This document shows positions 32,205-38,957 of a DNA stretch of 64,000 bases, in pieces; the first letter of the stretch is position 1, and each line of letters opens with the position of its first letter. This DNA comes from Nocardioides abyssi (GTDB taxonomy: Bacteria > Actinomycetota > Actinomycetes > Propionibacteriales > Nocardioidaceae). Made by a program: the position numbers and the translations under genes. Under the pieces are notes generated by a model that saw nothing but the letters and a program-made list of their open reading frames with translations, was not told where the DNA came from and searched no databases. Location: positions 682,001-746,000 of the forward strand of contig NZ_JAUHJR010000001.1 in NCBI RefSeq assembly GCF_030412915.1, written 5' to 3'.

Positions 32205-33905
32205 CTAGAACCAGCTGGTGAGCTGGCGCCAGATCGCGTCACCGTTGGCCACCGTGAGCGCGGTGATCGACACGAAGAGCGAGGTACCGGACACGAAAAG
32301 CGCCCGCCGACCAAGGCGCGCACTCGCCGCGGTGGCTCCCAGCGACGATGCGGTAGAAAGTACCGTCCGGTACGCCGCATCCTCCTCGAGGAGTTTCTCG
32401 AACGTGCCCTTGTGGACCTTCCGCAACCGCTCGATGAGGTCGAACTCCTCTGGCGGGTTGGGTACATCGGGTGCGGGCACCGCTCTGACGTCGATCCCGT
32501 CCCATCGACGCCAGAAGGGCTTCCACAGGAGTCTTGTGTCGCGAGCCACCGCGGGCAGGTCCAGGCTGGTTGTGAGCAACTCGTGCTTGAGCTGTTCGAC
32601 CTGCCGAGGACGAAACTCTCGATGCTTCGTGCGGGCCGTGTCGCGGGCGTCCGCAATGGCTTCTCGCAGCTGGTGCCCGTACTGCACCACGGCAACGTAG
32701 AGCAGGTAGCTGCGGATCACATCGTCCGCCATCGCTGCCAGGGTGTTGACGGAGTAGGGCTTGCTTCCGTAGCCGTCCCGCTCGTTGAGCCGCGCGAAGG
32801 TGTCATAGGAAGCCACGACGCCCCAGCAGTTGCGGAGAAGCTCCCTCGCTCTCGTCAGCGTTTTCCCTTGCACGAAGACCGCACCCGGTAGGTGGGGAGA
32901 CACGTAGTTGTAAAGGTGGTTGCCCTCCATCCCGAGCGCGCGGAGCGGCTCACCGTGGTCCCGCGAGTCGGTAGCTGAAAGCGGGTCAAACAGCTTGAAG
33001 AGGTTGAAGTCCACGACGGGCTGCCGGGCCTCGGTGTCCGCAAAGAACCCGCCACAGCGAGCGGCAAGCCAGTCCCTGGCGAGGTCGTGCAGGCGTTGCC
33101 GTTCTTCCTGGGTCGCCAGGATGGCGGCGTGGTAGCGGCCCTCCACCTGCGGACGCCGAAACCCGCGCCATTCAAGCGTAGGTTCCTGCTCGGCCTTCCA
33201 CACTGAGTTGAGGGCGGAGGCGCCGTTCTCGCTAAACCGTACGAAGGCCACGACGGCCGTGAGGCTACTCCCGAGCTGCACCGCTGTGAGTTCGATGAGG
33301 TCGAACTCCTCCGGCAGGACCTCCCGCTTGGCGTTGAAGACGAGGTATGGCGAGTCGGGTCGGGCCACCGTGGCGAGGCGCTTCCAGGCGAAGCCCCTTC
33401 CCCGCCGTGCCTTTGCGACTTGGTCTGCATGGGTGCCGTCGATTCCTACCATGTGGTCGTGCGCGTCCCAGCCCGACTTTTTGAGTGCTCGCAGGAGCCT
33501 CGCGGAGTAGCTGGGCGGGAAGAACTCCACCACCCAGATGCCGCCCTGGGTCACGTGCTCGTCGTCCGGGACGATCAGATTGTCCAGCGGATCTTTCCGA
33601 TCCTTCACCTTCAGCCGCTCGTAGTGGTCGAAGGCGAGCAGATAGTTGATCCCGCCGTTGAGCCGCAGCCGCACGCGCCAAGGGATGAGCTTCCGCCGCC
33701 AGCCTGTGAGCAGCCAGTGCAGGAACCGGTAGGGCGCGTCGTACCAGCGGCTCCAGCGGGTGCCAATGGCGGGGACAAGCTCGAACTCGCGCTTGATCTT
33801 GTCGCTGATGCCGTCCAGGTCAGGGCGCTCGCCGACTTCCGCGGCAGTCGGCACCTCTGGATCGGCATCACCCGCGGCGGCGCGCTCGGGAGGAGCATCA
33901 GTCAT
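32205..33905 (-). CDS. Unknown 566-residue island protein with a C-terminal hydrophobic segment
   Basis: No family recognised. The protein has an acidic N-terminus, a Trp/Arg-rich patch near residues 50-80 (RWSRWYDAPYRFLHWLL), a largely soluble middle part, and one hydrophobic stretch at the C-terminus (LFVSGTSLFVSITALTVAN) that could anchor it to the membrane. Its ATG overlaps the stop of the 85-residue gene (ATGA), and the TIGR02391-type gene follows 54 nt later, so all three probably act together. A membrane-linked defence effector would fit the setting but is speculation. Confidence 0.55.
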   Translation of the reverse strand: MTDAPPERAAAGDADPEVPTAAEVGERPDLDGISDKIKREFELVPAIGTRWSRWYDAPYRFLHWLLTGWRRKLIPWRVRLRLNGGINYLLAFDHYERLKVKDRKDPLDNLIVPDDEHVTQGGIWVVEFFPPSYSARLLRALKKSGWDAHDHMVGIDGTHADQVAKARRGRGFAWKRLATVARPDSPYLVFNAKREVLPEEFDLIELTAVQLGSSLTAVVAFVRFSENGASALNSVWKAEQEPTLEWRGFRRPQVEGRYHAAILATQEERQRLHDLARDWLAARCGGFFADTEARQPVVDFNLFKLFDPLSATDSRDHGEPLRALGMEGNHLYNYVSPHLPGAVFVQGKTLTRARELLRNCWGVVASYDTFARLNERDGYGSKPYSVNTLAAMADDVIRSYLLYVAVVQYGHQLREAIADARDTARTKHREFRPRQVEQLKHELLTTSLDLPAVARDTRLLWKPFWRRWDGIDVRAVPAPDVPNPPEEFDLIERLRKVHKGTFEKLLEEDAAYRTVLSTASSLGATAASARLGRRALFVSGTSLFVSITALTVANGDAIWRQLTSWF

Positions 33906-34159
33906 GCCCCGATTGTCTCCAATGCCACCGACAGGAAGTCCAGTTCACGCGAAAGCGTGTAGAAGCTAGGGCGAGAACGGTTCGGAAGGCGCGCTGACTT
34001 CACGTCTTTATGCCTTCGCGGGTCACGCCGGGCGAGCGCGTCTAGCGAAACCCCTGTGGACAAGGATTCGTTCAGAGCCTCAGCGTATCCAGAGACGTCA
34101 TGCGCTAGCCGCGATGGGACACACAGCCTGCTCGAGGGTTCGTCTTTTCGCCGCGACAC
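33902..34159 (-). CDS. 85-residue unknown protein
   Basis: Starts at GTG 34157-34159 with GGGAG about 7 nt upstream, and its stop overlaps the start of the 566-residue gene as ATGA; these two facts are the main reasons to call it real. The product begins MSRRKDEPSS, is basic and mostly hydrophilic, and shows no motif I know. It would be the first gene of the three-gene set. Only 31 nt separate it from the divergent membrane-protein gene. Confidence 0.5.
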   Translation of the reverse strand: MSRRKDEPSSRLCVPSRLAHDVSGYAEALNESLSTGVSLDALARRDPRRHKDVKSARLPNRSRPSFYTLSRELDFLSVALETIGA

Positions 34160-34178
34160 CGACGCTCCCGTGTGGGGC

Positions 34179-34184
34179 TAGAAT
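34179..34184 (+). promoter_or_regulatory. -10 box of a leaderless promoter inside the island
   Basis: TAGAAT with 6 nt to the GTG of the membrane-protein gene at 34191, within the 31-nt divergent gap. Confidence 0.55.
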
Positions 34185-34190
34185 GCCGCG

Positions 34191-34577
34191 GTGACGACGA
34201 CTCAGCGACTTTCAAATGCGGTCATTAGCCGTTCGCGCACTGTTGCGGCATGCGCCTTCGTCGGCGTGGGTTTTGTCAGCGGCTTGGTGTTGTCGGTCTT
34301 CATGGAAGAGGACGCGGCTCTGCTGATTGCAGTAGCCACGCCGTTCGTCATTCTTGAAGTGATGGCGAAGATCCTTGAGTTCATCCTCCACGGCAATGAC
34401 ACGCCCGATTGGTTCGCGGAGCGCTTCGAACTAGTGCGAATCCCGACCGGCCTAGCGGCGGCTTCGTTCATCGCGGCGAACCAAGCAGCCGAACACACTG
34501 GTGCCGCTGTCATCGGCCTCGTCGTACTCATTGTTGTCCTGGTGGGCGTTAGGTCCGTTCGACCGCGGGACGAGTAG
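34191..34577 (+). CDS. Small polytopic membrane protein
   Basis: A 128-residue protein with hydrophobic segments at about 18-38, 41-64, 84-100 and 103-122, so three or four membrane passes, and a polar loop HGNDTPDWFAERFELVRIP in the middle. No family recognised. It is read divergently from the three-gene set and ends before a 320-nt stretch without genes. Small membrane proteins are common effectors or anchors in defence loci, but nothing here shows its role. Confidence 0.55.
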   Translation: MTTTQRLSNAVISRSRTVAACAFVGVGFVSGLVLSVFMEEDAALLIAVATPFVILEVMAKILEFILHGNDTPDWFAERFELVRIPTGLAAASFIAANQAAEHTGAAVIGLVVLIVVLVGVRSVRPRDE

Positions 34578-34897
34578 ACCGATGCGGTTCTCGTCGTCGG
34601 GACGACCCGGCCAGACGTGCACGTAGACGTGCTTGGGTCTTGCTAACGCCCGTGAGCGCGCATTTCGGCCGACATGTGTTGCATATGGCGCCGCGCTCGA
34701 AATGCTCGGCGCAGGCCGCAGCTGGATCCTGAGTCGGCACGGCGGGCAGGTCCGCGCCATGGAGGCATGTCAGCGCCGATGCAGACTTACGGAGCCGCCC
34801 CGCCGCAGAAGCCGCTTCTCACCGCCACCTTTGTCCTAGAATCCGCCGCCTCTGTCCTAGAAGTTGTGTTTCGGAGCTGGCTAACTGGGGCGAGCGA
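34578..34897. other. Non-coding stretch inside the island
   Basis: 320 nt with no convincing gene on either strand. The only pattern seen is a direct repeat TGTCCTAGAA at 34832-34841 and 34853-34862, starts 21 nt apart (two helical turns), close to the end of the recombinase-like gene. A short Cys-rich reading frame on the minus strand (34549-34740) is not supported by a ribosome site. Confidence 0.5.
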
Positions 34898-36100
34898 TCA
34901 GGCGACGCTGCGCGGAGCTGCCTTCGGGTCGTACAGGTGGCCGGCGTCGACTCGGGCGATGGTGTCGCCGTGTGCGTCGATGACGTGGACCTTGCCTTCG
35001 TAGAGGGTGTCGTCGTTGAGGGTGCAGTTGAAGTCGGTGAGCATGTTGTGGGTCTTGCCGCCGTGGACCTTCTTGGCAGCCTTGAAGTTCTCGGTCAGGC
35101 GAAGGATTCGGTAGGGGCGGGTGAGGGCGAGGCTCTTGGCCTTGGCATCGGTGTCGGCGATCCCGGCGCGACGCAGGAAGCGTTCGATGACGGGGTTGAG
35201 GGAGGCGGAGCCCTCCTTGGTGCCGGGGGATCCGCCCTTGTAGGTGAGGCGCTGGTGACCGTCAGGCATGCAGGCGAGGACGCGGGCGAGTGCATTCGCG
35301 GCGTGGTCGTCGAGTTCGATGGTGCGCGGGGGCCAGCCCCAGACGCCCTTGGCGGCGATGGCCCGTGGTTCATGACGGTCGTCGAGGTGTTCGGTGGTGA
35401 CGGCGCAGCTCTCCATGGTGCGGATGCCGGACTCGGCGACGAGGTAGGCGGCGATGGGCAGCGGCTCGGCGTTCTCGAGGAGGTCGATCTCGACGAGGAT
35501 GTTGCTGAGTAGGACCTCGTCGTCGGTGAGGGGTCGGCTGCGCTGGGCGAAGCGGTTGGGGAGTTCGGGCAGTCCGGCGTCGAGGCGGTCGCGGGCGGGG
35601 CGGTCGCTGCGGCGTCGGTCGGTGGAGTCGCGGACGAAGAGCATGGTGCCGCGCAGCGCGGTGAGGGTGTTGCGGATCAGGTGCAGCTTGTCGAGCTGCC
35701 CGTGGGTGAGCCTGCCGTCGAGACTCTTAACGTCGGCGAGGTCGCGCAGCATCCGGTCGGCGTCGATGTCGAGCAGGTAGTAGATGTCGCGCTCACCGGC
35801 CCAGGCCTCGATGGCCTCGATGACTGCGTTGACCTCTGCGGGGTTGGCGGGGTAGAGGCCCATGGGCTCCCAGGTGGCGCGGGCCAGCGCGGCTGCATCG
35901 CGGATGGAGGCGTGGGCGAGGTCGCTGACCATCGGGTGCTTGTTGCGCTGGCGGCCGGCCAGCTGCGCGAGCTGGGCCTGGATGTCGGCTCGCGCCGCGG
36001 AGAGGCCCGCGGCCGGCACGCGGTCCGTGGTGCCGGCGCCAGCGAAGGCGGTGCTGGCCGTGGCGTTGTTGATGGTGGCGGTGGGGCCGGTGGCGTGCAT
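34898..36100 (-). CDS. Tyrosine-recombinase-like protein with degenerate catalytic motifs
   Basis: A 400-residue protein. The stretch RPLTDDEVLLSN followed by YLVAESGIRTMESCAVTTEHLD (Arg227) resembles box I of phage integrases, and the basic strand region GWPPRTIELDD then LARVLACMP follows as expected. Box II HxxR is not seen; RPYRILRLTENFK may occupy its place, and the LGH and Tyr parts are not evident. It may be a diverged or inactive integrase, or an unrelated island protein. The ATG at 36098-36100 has GGGAGA 8 nt upstream; GTG starts up to 36136 are less likely. Confidence 0.45.
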   Translation of the reverse strand: MHATGPTATINNATASTAFAGAGTTDRVPAAGLSAARADIQAQLAQLAGRQRNKHPMVSDLAHASIRDAAALARATWEPMGLYPANPAEVNAVIEAIEAWAGERDIYYLLDIDADRMLRDLADVKSLDGRLTHGQLDKLHLIRNTLTALRGTMLFVRDSTDRRRSDRPARDRLDAGLPELPNRFAQRSRPLTDDEVLLSNILVEIDLLENAEPLPIAAYLVAESGIRTMESCAVTTEHLDDRHEPRAIAAKGVWGWPPRTIELDDHAANALARVLACMPDGHQRLTYKGGSPGTKEGSASLNPVIERFLRRAGIADTDAKAKSLALTRPYRILRLTENFKAAKKVHGGKTHNMLTDFNCTLNDDTLYEGKVHVIDAHGDTIARVDAGHLYDPKAAPRSVA

Positions 36101-36179
36101 GTCTGCGTCTCCCGAGTCGGTTGGTTCGCACACCACTTTCCGGTTTTGAGGGGGCGCTCGCAGTTGAGCACGCGGTGAT

Positions 36180-36204
36180 GCTGCTCACCCGGCCGGTGAG
36201 CAGC
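36180..36204. terminator. 10-bp stem hairpin
   Basis: GCTGCTCACC (36180-36189), CGGCC loop, and its complement (36195-36204). It lies 40 nt past the stop of the truncated gene at 36244-36313 and 80 nt upstream of the recombinase-like start, so it may end the former or regulate the latter. Confidence 0.5.
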
Positions 36205-36243
36205 CGGGCGGGCGAACAGGGGTACTGGCGCGGGCGCCTGAGA

Positions 36244-36313
36244 TCAGCGCTCGTGGTGGTAGGTCCGCAGGGCGAGGGCGTTGGTGACGATGCCGGCGTA
36301 GAGGACGTCGATG
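36244..36313 (-). pseudogene. 3' remnant of a gene cut by the IS element
   Basis: The last 23 codons of a minus-strand frame (ending LYAGIVTNALALRTYHHER, TGA) show strong host-like third-position G/C, then run straight into the left inverted repeat of the IS. The upstream part is not found on the far side of the IS. The parent gene is not recognisable from so little. Confidence 0.5.
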
Positions 36314-36341
36314 TGAACCGTCACGGGTTTGATGCCGCTTC
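36314..36341 (+). repeat. IS3-family left inverted repeat
   Basis: TGAACCGTCACGGGTT, four non-matching bases, then GCCGCTTC. Confidence 0.9.
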
Positions 36342-36366
36342 CTTGTGAGTCAAGGAGGATGAGCAC

Positions 36367-36678
36367 ATGCCCAAGAAGGTGGATCCCGCTGTGAAGGAGC
36401 GGGCGATTCGGATGGTCGCGGAGCACCGCGGCGACTACAGCTCGTTGACCGCGGTCGCCCAGGTCGTGGCCGAGCAGCTCGGTCTCGGCAAGGAGACTGT
36501 GCGGCGGTGGGCGGTGCAGGCCGACATCGACGCCGGCACCAGACCCGGTGTCACCTCGGAGGAGTCGGCTGAGATCAAGCGGTTGAAGGCCGAGAACCGT
36601 CGGCTGCGCGAGGACAACGAGATCCTGCGCAAGGCCTCGATTTTCTTCGCCGGGGAGCTCGACCCCCGCAACCGCTGA
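36367..36678 (+). CDS. IS3-family OrfA (HTH subunit of transposase)
   Basis: A 103-residue protein with an N-terminal helix-turn-helix (VKERAIRMVAEHRGDYSSL, then GLGKETVRRWAVQADID) and a C-terminal leucine-zipper-like coiled coil (EIKRLKAENRRLREDNEILR). AAGGAGG lies 9 nt before the ATG. OrfB lies in the -1 frame; the run TTTTC at 36641-36645 is a possible slip site, and the -1 frame is open across it, so an OrfAB fusion transposase can be made. OrfA alone usually represses transposition. Confidence 0.9.
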   Translation: MPKKVDPAVKERAIRMVAEHRGDYSSLTAVAQVVAEQLGLGKETVRRWAVQADIDAGTRPGVTSEESAEIKRLKAENRRLREDNEILRKASIFFAGELDPRNR

Positions 36679-36680
36679 TC

Positions 36681-37616
36681 ATGTCCTTCATCGAGGACAT
36701 GAGAGCCGAGGGCCACGCCGTCGAGTCGACCTGCCGGGTGCTGACCGCACACGGCTGCAGTGTCGCGGCGCGGACCTACCGGGCTTGGCGAGGAGCGAAC
36801 CAGCCGGTCGCAGCCAGGACCGTCTCGGACGCGATGATCGTCGACGCTCTGCTCGCCACCCGCGGCACCCCCGAGGGGCTCTACGGCCGTCGGAAGATGA
36901 CCGCCCACCTGCGCCGGCAGGGACTGGCCGTGGCGCACTGCACCGTGGACCGGTTGATGCGCGACCTCGGCATGAACGGGGTTCGCCGCGGCAAGAAGCT
37001 GCGCACCACCATCCCCGGCCGTGACGGACACCGGGCCGGTGACCTGCTGGACCGCGACTTCACCGCTGCCGCGCCCAACACCCGGTGGGTCGCGGACTTC
37101 ACCTACGTGCGCACCTGGGCGGGGTTCGTCTACGTCGCGTTCGTCGTCGACTGCTTCGCCCAGCGGATCGTGGGCTGGCACGCCGCCACCACGAAGGTCA
37201 CCGACCTGGTCCTGACGCCGCTGCGGATCGCGATGTGGGACCGCGACCGCCACGGCCACCCGATCGAACCCGGCACGCTGGTCTGCCACTCGGATGCGGG
37301 CAGTCAGTACACGTCGCTGCGGTACACCGAGCACCTCGCACTCGAGGGCATCGCGCCCTCGATCGGGACAGTCGGCGATGCCTATGACAACGGCCTCATG
37401 GAGTCCATCATCGGCCTGTACAAGACCGAGGCCATCGCCACCGACGTCTTCCACACCGGACCACTGAAGACTCTGGTCGACGTCGAGTACGCCACCGCCG
37501 GCTGGGTCGACTGGTGGAACCACCGCCGCCTGCACTCCAGCATCGGCCAGATCCCACCAGCCGAGCACGAGCACGACTACTACGCTGCCCTCAACCGAGA
37601 GCCGCACCCCGTATAG
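36681..37616 (+). CDS. IS3-family OrfB (DDE transposase)
   Basis: A 311-residue integrase-core protein. It has the HTH_21-like GLYGRRKMTAHLRRQG, then the DDE catalytic residues in WVADFTYVRT, CHSDAGSQYTS and YDNGLMESIIGLYKTE (35-residue spacing between the last two, as expected), and ends near the right inverted repeat. Full-length for the family, no stop or gap, so probably active when joined to OrfA by frameshifting. Its ATG at 36681 could also be used alone. Confidence 0.93.
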   Translation: MSFIEDMRAEGHAVESTCRVLTAHGCSVAARTYRAWRGANQPVAARTVSDAMIVDALLATRGTPEGLYGRRKMTAHLRRQGLAVAHCTVDRLMRDLGMNGVRRGKKLRTTIPGRDGHRAGDLLDRDFTAAAPNTRWVADFTYVRTWAGFVYVAFVVDCFAQRIVGWHAATTKVTDLVLTPLRIAMWDRDRHGHPIEPGTLVCHSDAGSQYTSLRYTEHLALEGIAPSIGTVGDAYDNGLMESIIGLYKTEAIATDVFHTGPLKTLVDVEYATAGWVDWWNHRRLHSSIGQIPPAEHEHDYYAALNREPHPV

Positions 37617-37643
37617 AAGCGGCAGAGAACCCGTGACGGTTCA
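37616..37643 (-). repeat. IS3-family right inverted repeat
   Basis: GAAGCGGC, four non-matching bases, then AACCCGTGACGGTTCA. The first base is the last base of the OrfB stop codon. Confidence 0.9.
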
Positions 37644-37650
37644 CCCCGCC

Positions 37651-37956
37651 ATGACCTACAACCTCAACACGACCGACCTGGCCAACGCGCTCGCAGAACT
37701 CGGCTTCTCCTACTCGGCACCCACTCTCCGCCGGCACGCGAGCACGGGGCGCATCCCTGCCAAGATCGTCAAGGGTGGCCGCTACCTGTTCGACCTCGAA
37801 GAAGTGGTCCGTACCCTCACCACTCCGGGCGCCCACCGCACCCTCAGCCAGCCTCCGTTGAGCGGTGGCCTCGGAAAGCACACTGAGTCCCACCAACAAT
37901 CAGAGGCCGACCGCCTGCGCACCGCGACTCGCCAGCACCAGAACGAAACGCCTTAG
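37651..37956 (+). CDS. MerR/excisionase-like HTH protein
   Basis: A 101-residue protein with an N-terminal winged-helix of the HTH_17/excisionase type: LANALAELGFSYSAPTLRRH, then STGRIPAKIVKGGRYLFDLEEVVRTL. The rest is polar. Such proteins direct excision or regulate island genes. The IS right end lies 7 nt before the ATG and no ribosome site remains, so the insertion has probably replaced its own promoter; expression may now depend on the IS. The recombinase-like gene lies on the other side of the IS. Confidence 0.65.
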   Translation: MTYNLNTTDLANALAELGFSYSAPTLRRHASTGRIPAKIVKGGRYLFDLEEVVRTLTTPGAHRTLSQPPLSGGLGKHTESHQQSEADRLRTATRQHQNETP

Positions 37957-38074
37957 GCTTCGGCGCCAACGGCGATAACCAGTGCGATCGAGATGGGAAT
38001 GGGGCTGCTGCACTGACCTGGACTCGTCAGGGGGCAGGACGAGTTGTCACACCATCGTGTAGCAACCCCTGGGA

Positions 38075-38902
38075 TCAATCGCCCAGCCGGCGCACGTCCT
38101 TGATGCCGGCGCCGCGTGCCCGGAACGCCTGGCTTGTGTCGTAGGTCAGGAGGGTGACGCCACGTCCGGCCAGAGCCTCAACAGCGACGGCGCGGTCGAT
38201 GATCTCTGCGTCGGCGCTGGGCTGTGGGACGTGTCCAGGTGGGTCGAGCAGGACGTCAAACCAGATGTCGCCCCAGCCGGACGGCCGGCCGCTGGTCGGG
38301 GCGTCCTTCCACTTCCCGGACAATCCGTCCTTGGCGTGTTTCTCGAGTACCGCTAGGGCAACCTGGGCCTTGTGCCGGGCGTCGTCCCGGCGGCGCTTGG
38401 CTCGGTCTAGCTCTTCGATAACGACGAGGGGAAACAGCACTGTGATGGTGTCATCGGAGCCAAGTATGTCTTGGAAGTCGATGTTCTCGAGGACGTTCGG
38501 GTTGCGCAGGAAGAAGCTCGTGTCGGGGAGGACTAGCTGTCCGGCGTTGGGGACCCAGCGGTCAAAAGCCTCCCTGGTCGTCGCAATGGCTGCGTCGATC
38601 TCGTGCAGTCGGTCGTCGATCTCGAGGGTGATGAGGTCGTTCGTGACTGCGGTTGGAGGGTTCACGGGAACGGTGAGTTCGACCAACGCCCAGTAGCGGC
38701 GAGTGTGCAGGAGGACGTCGATGTCTGTGGGACGAACTTGGCCGCGTAGGAGACGCGCGCCTTCTCCGATGGCGTCTAGGTAGTCCTTGTGCCTCGAAAC
38801 GGCGCTTGATTGCGGCGTCCTGGCATTCCTGAGTTTGAGTCGGATGTACTCGAGATTGGCGAGAAGGTTGTCGCGGCCCCCGGGTAAAGGGGTGAGAAGC
38901 AT
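38075..38902 (-). CDS. PIN-domain nuclease-like protein
   Basis: A 275-residue protein. The C-terminal half is a PIN domain with a full acidic set: LPDTSFFLRN, VVIEELDRAKRRRD, SADAEIIDRAV and LLTYDTSQAFRARG. PIN domains are metal-dependent RNA or DNA nucleases. The N-terminal 120 residues are helical and not recognised. AGGAG lies 7 nt before the ATG at 38900-38902. It follows the OLD-type gene by 55 nt on the same strand, so the two are probably co-expressed and may form one system. A VapC-type toxin role is possible, but no antitoxin gene is visible. Confidence 0.75.
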   Translation of the reverse strand: MLLTPLPGGRDNLLANLEYIRLKLRNARTPQSSAVSRHKDYLDAIGEGARLLRGQVRPTDIDVLLHTRRYWALVELTVPVNPPTAVTNDLITLEIDDRLHEIDAAIATTREAFDRWVPNAGQLVLPDTSFFLRNPNVLENIDFQDILGSDDTITVLFPLVVIEELDRAKRRRDDARHKAQVALAVLEKHAKDGLSGKWKDAPTSGRPSGWGDIWFDVLLDPPGHVPQPSADAEIIDRAVAVEALAGRGVTLLTYDTSQAFRARGAGIKDVRRLGD

Positions 38903-38957
38903 GCGGTCTCCTGGGTAGTGCGGCTCCCGGCTGACGAGCCAGCGCGCGGTCTGGCGG

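Larger units (their letters stand above)
36314..37643 (+). mobile_element. IS3-family insertion sequence, 1330 bp
   Basis: Two overlapping-phase transposase frames lie between 28-bp inverted repeats (24 of 28 matching; outer 16 bp identical) that start TG and end CA. Everything needed for transposition appears intact. No 3-5 bp target duplication is seen: GATG precedes it and CCCC follows it. Confidence 0.9.
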
